From positions 124,001-188,000 of the forward strand of contig NW_024882191.1 of the NCBI RefSeq assembly GCF_019059575.1: DNA of 64,000 nucleotides, in the 5' to 3' direction. Origin of the DNA: Amphibalanus amphitrite. Taxonomy: Eukaryota > Arthropoda > Thecostraca > Balanomorpha > Balanidae. The translations under genes and the position numbers were made by a program. Of this stretch, positions 1-10,930 are shown piece after piece. Below the pieces are notes generated by a model that was not told the DNA's origin, ran no database searches, and was given only the letters and a program-made list of their open reading frames with translations. Position 1 is the first letter of the stretch. Each line of letters begins with the position of its first letter.

Positions 1-200
1 ACCCTTGACCTGACCTTGACCTTGACCTTAAACTTTAAAATAAGTACATGTTTTTAGTTGTTCGTGATGAGATCTTTCGACTGGCGTTTGAATTTTCCAA
101 ATCGGACCATTAGTTTGGGAGATAACAGGGGGGGGGGGTAAAATTTACACCCCCCCCCCCAGCCCCGCGCGTTCGGCTGGAGACCCCAGCCCCGCGCGGG
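1..200 (-). mobile_element. TTAA/GGTCA element, end only (cut by window edge)
   Basis: This is the reverse complement of the left end of the complete element at 46827-48001; the two agree almost base for base from the terminus through the first GGTCA cluster. It ends in GCGCGGG followed by TTAA at 201-204. It shows the family's paired G-run and C-run blocks (128-163) and TGACC motifs at 7-27. No coding potential is seen. The rest lies left of the window. Confidence 0.8.
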
Positions 201-204
201 TTAA

Positions 205-273
205 TTGAGTAGCCCCCATTCCAGTGAGGCGCGTTACAGAACATACCCCAGTGGGGGGGGGGGGGCGGGTTAA
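205..273. mobile_element. Fragment of a second TTAA element end
   Basis: The stretch matches the right terminus of the composite element ending at 43642 (shared ACATACCCCAGTG, a G run, then GGG-TTAA at 270-273). Only the last ~60 bases are present, next to the TTAA of the preceding element, which suggests that one element landed inside the other. No gene content. Confidence 0.55.
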
Positions 274-971
274 CGCAACTTTATTGCTGCGAATGTTATG
301 GGTTACTTATTTCTTCCAACAATGCATGCAAGTCAAATAAATCGCACCTAACAGTTCACAAAGAAGAAAGTCCAATGCGGCCTATCACATCCGGAATCGG
401 AGAAGCGCTCGTTAACTGCGGCCAAAGTGCCAAACCTCTTTCCTGTTGGACCCATAAGCGGCACTCACAGAACACATTGGGGAATGGAGATGATGGGCAA
501 AATGAATTGACCGACGTATATAGTTAAGGAGGAGCGGTAAATAGGCACAAACTAGCCCATTGGAGAGATGACTGAACAAAAATGATATTAATCTTCTTAT
601 CCCAAACCTCTGAAATGGTGTAGGTAGAAATAGACCAGAAGGAAATGAACAAACAATCGAACACAGCCATTAAGTCATGTATTAAACGATTTTCATGTGT
701 GCATCTGCATTTTGTTCAACACACTTTGTACAACAACGTCTCATGGACGACACACTTGGATAAGTAGTTATACAAACTTGTACTATTGTTGATACGCTAT
801 ACCTCAGACGGAGCGGTTCGCGGAGTCGCTATTAGCACTGCACATATGAGACTATTTACTTCGGAGGATGTGTGCAAGATTCCTAGAGATGGGTGTGTGC
901 ATCTGTGTTCGATCCCGCTCACACATGCGGGTAAGCCAGGCAAGACACCTTCCTCCGTTCCGTCCACCCCA
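274..971. other. Non-coding flank downstream of RNase T2
   Basis: No convincing ORF, repeat or RNA gene is seen. It is A+T-richer than the neighbouring gene. Because the RNase T2 gene is on the minus strand, its 3' UTR should lie here. A minus-strand AATAAA occurs as TTTATT at 280-285, but that is far from the stop codon and is only a weak candidate poly(A) signal. Confidence 0.4.
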
Positions 972-1059
972 TCCCTGTCCTCCTCAGACGGCCAGCCGTG
1001 TCAGCCCGCGCCCCGTCCCTGTCCTCCTCAGACGGGCAGCCCGGTCAGCCCGCGCCGCC
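972..1059. repeat. 44-bp tandem duplication over the RNase T2 stop codon
   Basis: Two near-identical 44-bp units (972-1015 and 1016-1059) lie head to tail. The second contains the last codons and stop of the RNase T2 reading frame. The first lies just downstream, so the C-terminal end and start of the 3' UTR have been duplicated. Confidence 0.7.
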
Positions 1060-1990
1060 AGTCAGGAGTCGCGGCCGTCCTCCCGCCGGGGCGGCCGGAG
1101 CGGGCAGCCAGTCGGGCCAGCGCGGCACCGGCTCGTACCGCAGCGGCGGGTACAGCAGCGTGGCGCCGTCGCAGCGGTGCGCGCGGATGGCGCTGCCGTC
1201 GGCCGGGTAGCAGTCGACCGGCTGCCAGCGCCGGTCCACGCACACGCGCAGCTCGCTGAGCAGCGGCTGGGGCGCGCCGCGCGGCCGCTCGCAGCGCACC
1301 AGCGCGCGCCGCGGCAGCAGCGCGGCCAGCGCGGCCAGCAGCCGGGCCGTGCCGTGCGGCCGCCGGCGCGGCCCCAGGCCTGCCCGGCGCAGCGCCGCGC
1401 CCGGGTCGTAGCGCAGCCCCAGCTCCAGGGCGCGTACAAAGTAGTCGAGCTGCGAGCGCGCGTCGCCGGCGGCCAGCGCGCACGTGCCGTGCTTCTGCCA
1501 CTCGTGCTGCCAGAACTGGCGCGCGCTGCGGTCGGCGTACACCTCTGGCCAGAGCCGGAGCAGGGCGGCGCGCGCCGGCGCCAGCTCGGTGGCGTTGAGC
1601 GGCTGGCCGGAGCAGTTGTACGGGTTGCCGGCCGCCGCGTCCGGCCACAGTCCGTGCACGGCCCAGCCGTCGACGGTCGGCGGCATGGCGCAGCCGGCGC
1701 CCGTGTCGGCCAGGTGCTGCAGGCAGCTGGTCTGCGGCCAGAACAGAGCCAGCACGTAGTACTGCACCGCCGGCGCCGGGCCGCCAGCCGCCGCGGCCGT
1801 CCCTGACGGCGCAGACGGCCGAGGGGCGGTCCCAGACGGCCCAAGGACGGTCCCAGACGGCCCAGGGACGGTCCCAGGCGGCCCAGGGATGGTCCCAGAC
1901 GGCCCAGGGATGGTCCCAGACGGCGCAGATGGTGGAGTCGCAGACGGCTGATAGACGGTCCCAGACGGCAGAGGGACGGTCTCCACGCGG
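1045..1990 (-). CDS. Ribonuclease T2, exon 2 (catalytic domain)
   Basis: This exon encodes the catalytic domain of an RNase T2, an acid endoribonuclease of the secretory/lysosomal route that cleaves RNA through a 2',3'-cyclic phosphate. Joined to exon 1 the protein is 336 residues. Both family signatures are present: HGLWP (about residues 134-138, CAS I) and FWQHEWQKHGTC (about 181-192, CAS II), with the catalytic histidines. Sequons NCS and NAT near 147-156 suggest N-glycosylation. Between signal peptide and enzyme lies a low-complexity linker (about 25-95) built of seven-residue G-P-S-G-T-x-P repeats, absent from typical RNase T2 proteins. The acceptor is ATTTCAG at 1997-1991 on the minus strand, and it restores the frame from exon 1. 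The stop is at 1047-1045. Family assignment is firm; the exact gene name within the family is not assigned. Confidence 0.92.
1826..1930. repeat. 21-bp tandem repeats encoding the RNase T2 linker
   Basis: About five 21-bp units with the core GGTCCCAGACGGCCCAGGGA run through the exon. Each unit encodes one seven-residue Gly-Pro-Ser-Gly-Thr-(Ile/Val)-Pro repeat on the minus strand, so copy-number change keeps the reading frame. Units differ by a few bases. Confidence 0.8.
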
Positions 1991-2489
1991 CTGAAATCAA
2001 AACATCATCACACCGAGTAGGACCACGCGCGTACATTGACAGCATGCACTGTATGTAGGTATGCATGAGGGTACACTCATCATTGATTACGAGGGAGCGC
2101 GAAGCTACCTATCTTGCATATGCTAAGGAAAATTAACCCAGTGTGTTTTCAGATCGAGCCTGAGTTCAACAGATCATCCTTCAAAGGGAAAAATCTCGAA
2201 AAAAGGTGCTGTAATGAAAATACTTTTATTGCAATACAAAGTGCAACAGCTTTGGCGTAATATTTGTTTGGTATAATCCTTGCTGGCAATGATCTGGGAA
2301 TGAAAGTTCCACAGCTTATGTGGAATGAGGCGCGCTTCATAACTGTAGTGCCCCACGCACCGTTTTTAGATTATCCACGAAATCCTCGGTGTGACATAAA
2401 AACGTTGCCGAGGGTTAGAAATTAATTCGCGGGTCAATATCAACATATACGGAAGTGACTCGAATGTCAAACTGGCAGCCTGCGGTTAC

Positions 2490-2554
2490 CTGAGAGTCCA
2501 TCCTGCCAGCAGCGGGAGCAGCAGCAGCGCCGGCCGGCCGTGGAGCGGGGCCAT
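2490..2554 (-). CDS. Ribonuclease T2, exon 1 (signal peptide)
   Basis: The exon encodes MAPLHGRPALLLLPLLAGWT plus a Leu and two bases of a split Ser codon. A short N-terminal region is followed by an unbroken Leu/Ala core, a typical cleavable signal peptide, so the enzyme should enter the secretory pathway. The donor is AG|GTAACC (exon end 2490). The 499-bp intron (1991-2489) is GT-AG, and joining completes the Ser codon and leads straight into exon 2 without a frame change. The start is chosen because it is the ATG immediately before the hydrophobic core. The evidence is the fit of signal peptide, splice site and phase; there is no transcript. Confidence 0.8.
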
Positions 2555-3084
2555 GGTTCAGCAGCACGCTCCTCCGTGTGCCGACGGTGCTCGGAGGTCG
2601 GGTCCTGCCAGCAGCGGGCCCTCTCGCCGACTGGCCACATCACGTCTGCCGCAGTCACACTCTGACCCGGCCGGGCGCCAGATGTGTCCACGGCCGGATA
2701 GGGTGGAGGGCGTCGGCCCGCCGCGGGACGTCTCCAAATGACAGCCGGCGACCTCTTATCGCGGCGCTATCAGTTCCCCGTTAGACCAGAAGAGCCGGCG
2801 TGTTGGGGTGCAGGGGGAGGGAAGGGACGGCGCGGCGGGGGGGGGGGATTACTGGAGGGAGCAGCGACCGCGCTGATACGGTGTGGCTAATCGGGCGCTC
2901 AGTTGCCACAGCCACCGACGTTTTTAGCAAAACAACCACAGAGAAACGCTGCCATCCGCCGGGCCCTACCAGTAGGTGCTGCTCCGGCTCCGCGACAGTT
3001 CAGCTGAACAATGCGGTTCGCTACTGCAGGACACGCGCACACTGAGACACCGAAGGGACACTGTGGTACCGGCGTACACGTATG
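2555..3084. other. Region upstream of RNase T2
   Basis: G+C-rich DNA just upstream of the minus-strand RNase T2 start, the place to expect its promoter and 5' UTR. No clear TATA box or initiator could be picked out. A G run lies at about 2838-2847. Short ORFs on both strands have no recognisable features. Confidence 0.4.
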
Positions 3085-3086
3085 TA

Positions 3087-4022
3087 GGGGAAGCGGGGGG
3101 AGCACCGCCACCTTAAGCATTTCTGCTCACCGAGCTGATATGCGTAGTAAAAACGAAGCTCTTTTGCATTCATGTGAAAGTAGGAATGTTTTCCTACATG
3201 TTGGCATAGTTTCCAGCGCTCCATTATAAAATTTCGCTACTTTACAGACGTCGAAAACAAGTCCTGCATTTTTCGTCCTCCAAAAAATGTGCGGGTAGCA
3301 CCGCCACTGATGGCGATGTTATCCACAGATCGGCCTTACGGTGACAGCCACCCTTGGAAGCGTTACTGCTGTCTGAAATAGTAACTCAAACTCATATAAG
3401 ACACACAAGAATTGGTTGTTAGTTTGTCACAGATCAGACTGTTTGTTGCGGACAATATGCATACAAAGCATGACAAATTCACGTTTATTTCGAAACATCC
3501 AGTGAAGTCAAACGTGAGGTTAAAAAACAGACGACGTTTGCGGCCTAACTAAAGCTCTTCTCCGAGCTGAGTGAATCATCATTGCGGCTTTATCCATTTT
3601 GCCACCCCTTGGGGTAGCACCGCCGAGCATGGCGGTGTTACCCCACTCACAGTCATGGACCGACAACGCCCCGACAGCAAAACAAGCCGGGACGCGATTC
3701 TTCTGTAATTCCTTTCTCAACAAAGAGCACTTAATCTTAATGCCCTCAAATTTAACGTAAAAATCAAGGCATTTTGACTTGAAATGACCACTTACTTGCT
3801 GCTCAAACATGCCAAATGATTACAACGATGGTTTGAAATTCACAAAATGGGCAATTGCGATCTCAAAATCAAATAAATCTTAGCGAAACCTACCTCACGC
3901 GGCGTCCCGTTTCCGTTCGGACACCGAAATGGCGGGTGTTTACATTTACAATTCAGACTAGAGTTTTGCCGATAGAGAGGATGGCGGTGTTTCCCACATG
4001 GCGGTGCTACCCCCGCTTCCCC
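3087..4022. mobile_element. TA-flanked non-autonomous DNA element (GGGGAAG family, 1)
   Basis: The element begins GGGGAAGCGGGG and ends CCCCGCTTCCCC, and each side is flanked by TA (3085-3086 and 4023-4024). Inverted GGTAGCACCGCC motifs sit inside both termini and recur at 3295-3310 and 3614-3640. It has no ORF of note. The TA duplication and terminal inverted repeats resemble the Tc1/mariner type, but the superfamily is inferred from the target site alone. A second member is at 62329-63221. Confidence 0.7.
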
Positions 4023-4024
4023 TA

Positions 4025-4690
4025 TATACAGTACCTAACCTAAAAATAATGTCCCCTCGCCACTACGCGGCACTGGGTGTCACGAACCGGTACACAGTGT
4101 GGCCAAACGCCAGATTAGCAGGAATCTAATTTTTTTTTTTTGAATTCTGACTTTTGATGCCCATCAATCGGTAAAAAATTGTCCAAGGTATGCAAATAGC
4201 ATAATACTTTGGTCCAATGTCCTCTTTTGGTGTTAAAAAAGCTAGCTAAAGTGGAAATACGCAATGCAAGTCCCGGCTGTGCTGAAATCGTCGAAATCCC
4301 GCGTCACGTTCACAGCACTTCTTGGTATAGTTGTCGAAGATGTTTCGAAATTAATGAAATGGCACATAATTACTGGGCTTTTATATGATAGTAAACCCGA
4401 ACTTGACCGGTATCCTTGGACTAAACGATGAGTTATGCTCATTTTAAAATGACCCTCTTAGACATCCCATGAAAGCACCGTCCATCGTAAAAACGTAGAG
4501 ACATAAGAAGATTACCAAACATTCCACGTCAACTCTACCATGGGAAGATTCGCCGTACTTTTCCGAACATGATCCAATCAAGAACCCTTGCCCGAACCTG
4601 CCCGGTCTATCGCCGGTTCAGCTTTGAACGTATCGGGTTGGCCCGCCCGCCGAGGCTCGGCTACAGGGTGGGCGCCGTCCGTCTGGTCCT
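4025..4690. other. Unassigned intergenic DNA
   Basis: No gene, terminal repeats or array could be supported. A T run lies at 4131-4141. The last 60 bases become C-rich and may belong to the end of the GGTCA-rich block that follows. Confidence 0.35.
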
Positions 4691-6374
4691 CCCCCCTCCT
4701 GCCCCCCCCCCCATAGGGTGTTTCACGATAGTTCGGAACACACTGGAGATAGAAAGCTGAAACTTGACATACCTCAATTCAAGTCGGATCTTGTGACACC
4801 AATTGCATTTTCCGGTCAGGTCAGGTCACTGACCTATGACGTCATAAGTGAACCTCTGCACGGTCCTCAGGTGCTGCAACTTCGCAACGCCCTCAGTGTC
4901 AGAGCAGCTTTCACAGGGAGGGGAGATGAGACTTACGGGACCTAGTATCCTTCAGAGGTCCCACAACTTGTATATGTAAGATTTTTCCTCAAGGTCACAT
5001 GAGGTCAGGTAGGTCACGTGACATTACATAAGTCAATAGGGAAAAATGAAACTGCTATTTTGGCGCCGGGAACGATCTCCAACTATCTCAAGAACACAGA
5101 ATCATCGTGATTTGATGCACTCCTTGCAAGGTTAGATGCCTCATTTTTGCAATGTTAACCTTGCGTGACGTCATTTATGACGTCATCAAGGTCATATTAG
5201 TTTTCGTCAATAACTCCCGATCCAATTGAGCTAGCGAGTCGCGAAAGCGACCAATGGACTCAGGAAGACCTGCCGAATCGAATGATATGCGACATGACCT
5301 ATTTCGACCATTTTCGTGACATGGGGGCGCTGACCTGACCGTGACCTGAGGTCATCACCCTAAGTTGACCTGAGCCAAACAAAAAGTATATCATTCGATG
5401 CGCCTGAGCGAGGTGAACACGATGCTGCCAAAATCGGCGCTCTGCGGCCGTTTTTTGCGAAGTTATTCACCAAAAACTGAACCGAACCTTGGGGCACTTG
5501 ACCTGACCTCAGAGGTCACCCACCAGTTAACCTAGAACCTTAGAATCGGGTACCAATCTCTGCGTCTCGTAACGGCGCACACGATCGTTTTTTCGGGACG
5601 CGCTGGCTCCACCAGGGGCGAAACGGCGAGGGGGGGGGGGTCGTACCCGCCCCCCTCGGCCGGCGCGTATGTATAAAACCAGTATAACGCCTTTTGGGGC
5701 GACTAACGGAGCGAGCGAGAGGGTGAGCCTTGCAAGTGCGAAATTTCGAGGGGGTACCTCCAGCTGACTTGTGCACGGCACCCTACTAACCGGTCTCTAG
5801 CGATGTGCCACATTTGAGCACAATCGGCCCAGCCGTTCTCGAGATCTGGAAGCGGCACCCTGCACGTGCGCACGTGCAAAGTGGGTCCCAACTGACTTTT
5901 GCACGGCACCCTACTAACCGGTCCCTAACCATGTACCAAATTTGAGCGCCATCGGTCCAGCCGTTCTCGAGATCTGGAATCGACCCCTGCACGTGCGCAC
6001 GTGCAGCAGCACCCCAACTCTGGCACATGGATATGCATTGCCTAGTGGGTGCCTAGCTACATGCCAACTTTCAGCGCAATCGGCCGAGTAGTTACCGAGA
6101 TATTGCAACAATTACAAAAGTGACGCCTCTTCGTTTTGCACGTGGCACGTGCATAAGGGATCACCCACATGCATCGGGAATAGTCCAATACTTGGTAGAA
6201 GGAATGAAGCTACCCTACAAAAATTACCGCGTGTAAATCGGTCAAGTGGTTGCTGAGATATAAGCGTCGCAAAAGCGTGACCACGGCCGGCCGCTCATAC
6301 TCAGAAATTTCCGTTAATCTAAGGAAAGACTACGCTCGCTTCGCTCGCTCCGTAACCAATAGGTCCGGCGAGGG
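4691..6374. mobile_element. GGTCA-rich TTAA-type element, left end unclear
   Basis: Dense GGTCA/TGACC motifs, a G-run/C-run pair (5629-5658) and a right terminus GGCGAGGG followed by TTAA (6375-6378) place this in the TTAA family. The left end near the C run at 4697-4711 has no clear TTAA or inverted terminus. No coding region is credible. It abuts the next element with a single shared TTAA. Confidence 0.5.
5760..6110. repeat. Three diverged ~120-bp tandem units with a CACGTG palindrome
   Basis: Three head-to-tail units share the order CACGGCACCCTACTAACCGG, then an ATCGGCCCAGCCGTTCTCGA-like core, then the self-complementary TGCACGTGCGCACGTGCA (clear in units 1 and 2, decayed in 3). They lie inside the GGTCA-rich element. 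Confidence 0.65.
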
Positions 6375-8086
6375 TTAACCCTCGCATGTGTAGGGGGGGT
6401 CGGATGGACCCCCCATGGTTTTTCGCGAATAACTCGCGTAAAAAGCGGCCGATCGCGACGAACCTTTCAGTACCCTCGCATTGATCAATTTTACACCTAC
6501 CCTGAAAATTTCATGACCCTGACCCAAATGACCTTTGATCTGTGACCTCTTTCCCGAGACCATGTTTAGCCGGAATCGCGATTTCGCGTATGTCGGCTCG
6601 CATTAGCCGCGCGTTTGCAAGCTTTTCGTGGTTTCAAACGTTCAAACATGTGATTTGATGTTGCTCCCATACATAAGGGTGGGTGTCAAGGTCACCTGAA
6701 GGTCAGGTCAGGTCATTGACCTTTGGTGACCTCGGGTGACCTCGGTTTAGTTTTTCGAGTTTTACATGTTTCTAGGCTAGTTTTTGGAGATGAATTCGAA
6801 TTTAGCAACCATTTGAACATTTACGAAATAGTTTTGGTGACTTCGTAACATGTTACGAAGCTGTCAGAGGCGGTTGACACGTACTACGAATACCCGTCAC
6901 GACGCCTACTGGTTGACCTGACCTGACCTGACCCGACCTGGTCTTAATGCCCCGCGCCCCGTAGGGGGGGGGCCGAAACGGCCCCCCTGTCCTTTTCGGT
7001 CGATATCTCCTAAACGGCTAGAGATATCGCCACCAAACTCTCAGGACCCCTCCGGGCATCAATTTTACACATTGTGACCAAAAATTTTTCCAGAGGCTAT
7101 GATAGGTTGGCCACAAATGACGTCAGAATGACGTCATGTTCTGTCATATTCGACCGAAAAAAGACCTTCGCGAGAAGACCTGTCAGGCCTACAGCTTTGA
7201 AGATACAGAAAAATGATCCAGACATAAAAGGTGTAGAATTGACAGGGCTACAAAACTGCTATCTCGGATTTTTGAAACTTTTGTGTTTAGACCCCCAAAA
7301 ACCAAAAAAGCATTTTTTTTTTGATATATTAGCCAAAAAATCCAAAAAGCTTTTTGAGTTTCGAAAAAACCGGAATATATGTGATAGTACCTACTGTCTT
7401 CTATCTACATACCAAATTTCAGATCAATACCTCGCTTTTTGGCCAAGTTAGAGCGAAAAAAAACTGTTCAAAAATGATGACGTCAATCAAACTCAATTTT
7501 TGGCAATTCTAGACCTCGTAGAGCAAAACAAAGACCACCATTAGACTCCCCGTGACGAGCTGCATCGAATCGATACCCATTTTATGCAAAAATATCAACT
7601 TGAAAATTTGACCTAATTTGACCTGACCTTGACCTGATCTTCACCAAAACGTGACCTAGGCTGGCCCCAAAGGCTGCCTAACCCACATAATCGCATTTGT
7701 TATGTAAAATGGACCATAAAACATGTATTGCACGACACTTTCATATTGTGACCCCCGGTGACCTGACCTCGCTGTGACCTGACCTGGTATCAGTGACCTC
7801 AGATAGCAAAGTATGTGTTTGACGAACAATGTTCCATCGATGGTTTTCAATAAATTACCAATTTACTCGATTTCACAACACATTTCTTGAAATGCCTGTG
7901 AGCGGTGAAAATCTGACCTTTGACCTGACCTGTGACGTCATCGGTTTGACCTAGGTCAATGAAATTTGGTCACAAGGTAGTTCCCGGCTGGGGCTATCGA
8001 ACGCCGTTAGAATTTTGAAAATCCGTCGGTAACTTTCCGAGATCTTAGGGGGGGGCCGAAACGCCCCCCCCCCCCTACGGGTGCAC

Positions 8087-10930
8087 CCAGCCAGCAATTC
8101 ACTTGGGCTGAACTGTGGCAAACGTCGGGCAGCTTGGGCTTAGCTTGGGTTTGCCCACTTTGATAAAAAACAATGTATTTTTTACTAGGGCTGAGCTTGG
8201 GCATACCGCAGCTATGCCCACGTGCGGATAGCAGTAGCTCAGCCCGACATCTGCCCACGCATCCAAAACAGGCTTAACTTGGGCGGAGCGCGGGCTGATC
8301 AAGCTGGATGTGTCCTTCGGCTAACTGGAGTAAAGCCGGAGTTTAGCCATACTTGTTCGGCTGTTCGCGCATGCGCAGTTCTGCGCCAATCATGTGCAGC
8401 GTTTGTGACAGTCTGCACGCTGTGCGACGAAACGACACACCGGTGTTGGGGCATTTGGTGGTTGATGTTTGGGCGCGTGTGACAGCGCGAAGAAGGGATA
8501 GTGCTCATTGCTCTTAGCAAGTGGACTGGCATGGAGTTTTACGGTAGGTAATTGTATTGAATGGTGCGCTTGATTGTATGTAAACGTCATTATTTTGACT
8601 GAGTTTCACGCCATCAAACATGAAGCTGAATAGCTGTTCAGCCTGGCGACTTATAGCTCAGAAAAGCCGCATTCCGTGCCTTTATGTACATCTTTGTGAA
8701 ATACCAGCACTTCTGAACCAGGAAAATGAAATACAAAACACAAATATTTATCTACTTATCACCGAGCACGCTCATTCTCTGTCCGCGTAATTGAAAAATT
8801 CGAATGAACATTTTATAAGGATCAATGAGAAGTGCTGTTACAGTATCAATGCAACAATAAGTTATTTTTCAAGCAAACATGCAATGTAAATTAAACCAAT
8901 TGATCTCTTTTTCAGGTACGTACCATTAGAGCAAATTGTTCCCAAAAAAAAAATGGAATAGTTATACAAACCAGGACCGGGTGGACGCCGCTGTCGCCCT
9001 CGCCAAGTGGTTTAGCGGAAACTGCCTGCTTATAATTAAGTAGGTATACCTACATATACGGAAACTGCGCCGAAAGCTAGCCGACCACCTACTGCAGATG
9101 TGTGTGTGTGGAGGAGCCAGACGCCTCCAAAGCTCCCATTCACCATAGTGAAGTTCTTTATAAACGATTGTTTGCTAATTGCTTTATGTCTTATGAGCGA
9201 TTACTTGCTGTCCTTACTTTATGCTTTCGGTTAACCCTCGCCCGCACATGGGGGGGGGGGTGGTTGCCACCCCCCCCCCAGGCAGTCTTTCTGCTCTCTG
9301 CTCTGCACTCAACATTTTTAGAGCTAGAAGGCTGATTTTTCGTATAGCTGCTCGTCTATCCTTTCTTGATGTCCACTGAAAATTTCAAGTTTCTGTGATT
9401 TTTGGTTTCGGAGATATGACCTTGTTTTTCAGGTCATGTCATGACCCAAATGGCCAATTCTCAACATCTTGCGTTTGCCATGGGCCTTGTGAGCTTTTGA
9501 CACCCTGATTTCGGCCTTTTTGCCAGTCTTTCCTCCCACCTAGGTATCATGGAACATGTTGTTCGACGATGTACAGGGGTCAAGGTCAGGGTCAAGGTCA
9601 ACCTAGGTCATCTAAGATAATTGCGTTTTAGGCAAGCTGAATTTACTTTTTGTGAAGTGTTTTGACTGCATTTTTGGTAAAAGCTTCTCAGATCATGATT
9701 TCATGTGACATGGACCCAAAAACAATCGGTGCACACATCAGTATACACACAGACACATACAGACATACAAACACATATAATTGACCTTGACCTAACTTGA
9801 CCTGAAATGACCTCAGCAGCAAAATTCTGGTCGGATAGTGTGACAAAGAGGTTCTAGCTGGCTTGGCACCAGAAAACAGCATCGTCATCGGTATTTGATA
9901 AGCAGCGCACTTGATATCCAACGGTGACCCAAAACAGCAACATTTTTTAGTTTGACCTGACCTGGAAGGTCAATGACTGACCTGAGAAGGTAAAACTGGG
10001 TATCATTGGATTTGTCTCTTCCCAAAGAATCTTTTTGGTCTTTACTGCTAAGCTCTATCTCCAACAGGAACGAAATGGCGCGGGGGGGGTGGTAACCACC
10101 CCCACCCCCCCCCCCCCTTGTGCGTTCTAGGATGGGAAAATGGCATGTGCGGGCGAGGGTTAAGTGTTCAACCAACTATTATGAACGCCGAACGGGGAGG
10201 AAGGCTAGCGGGTCTTGTGATTGATTTATAGTTTTGATGGCGCTTTTTCATGACTCATGCCATATTATTGCTGCAGTTTGCAGTCCACTGTTTCATGTAT
10301 TTGTGTTTCATTTGACGTGTCTGTAGTCGTTTGAAATAAACATTCAATCAAAGTCAACCACTACTTTCCTTTCGCAATGCTCGATGACCGGTTAACAGAG
10401 CATATGAGTGACCGTAGCAATTTTAAACATGCATTAAAACCACACAACCTGCTGAAAGTGCATTGGCTGCTCCTTGCTACTTGATCCAGTGTGAAGCAAA
10501 AGGAAGATGAAGTCAAGTTGAGACTTGAGAAAACAGGAGCCGTCACTTGAGCCGAACCCGAGCAAAGCCACAGCAGTTTGCAATGTATAAACCCCATTCA
10601 CTTCTATGGCTTAAGTCGGGATAGACAGGGCACACAGAGTGGGCTTGCCGGAGTTCAGCCCGCTCGGGCCCAGAGTAATTTCCATTATATAAATGGATTC
10701 ACTGCTCGGGCTTAAATCGGGCTAACGCCAATCGTCGCTCAACTAGGGCTAAACTACGGTTGCCCGGAGCTCGCAGAGCGGGCATACCTCCGGCAGAGCA
10801 TGGGCTTTAGTCGGCGTTTCTGTGTCATACGCCGACTTTAGCCCAAGCCCTAGCCGACTTTAGCCCGACTAAAAATCTCGGGCAATCCGCACTTGAGCCT
10901 GCTTGGGCCCGGAGCAAAATTGCTGGCTGG
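8087..10930. mobile_element. CCAGCCAGC element, copy A (level 3)
   Basis: Bounded by CCAGCCAGCAATT and its inverse AATTGCTGGCTGG. After removing the insertion at 9235-10159 and one TTAA, 1915 bases remain. It matches copy B (11344-45845) along its length. Short ORFs occur on both strands but neither copy keeps a long one, so it is non-autonomous or a remnant. No target-site duplication is clear for this copy. The superfamily is unknown. Confidence 0.75.
9235..10159. mobile_element. TTAA/GGTCA element, level 4 (complete, 925 bp)
   Basis: Perfect 16-bp inverted ends, CCCTCGCCCGCACATG at 9235-9250 and its complement at 10144-10159, are flanked by TTAA at 9231-9234 and 10160-10163. Facing G-run/C-run blocks lie inside each terminus. 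The body has GGTCA/TGACC clusters and no credible coding region. The same position in copy B (15781-15795) lacks the element, which proves insertion here. Short inverted ends, TTAA and CCC start fit a piggyBac-derived MITE. Confidence 0.85.

Noticed and set aside
868-1806. Plus-strand ORF of 312 codons over RNase T2
   Set aside because: Antisense shadow of the real minus-strand exon; Arg/Ala/Pro-rich composition typical of high-G+C antisense.
1062-2066. Minus-strand ORF of 334 codons
   Set aside because: Out of frame with the RNase T2 domain that has both catalytic motifs; Arg/Cys-rich shadow.
7074-7451. 125-codon ORF in a GGTCA element
   Set aside because: A+T-rich repeat DNA; no domain, and relatives of the element do not keep the frame.
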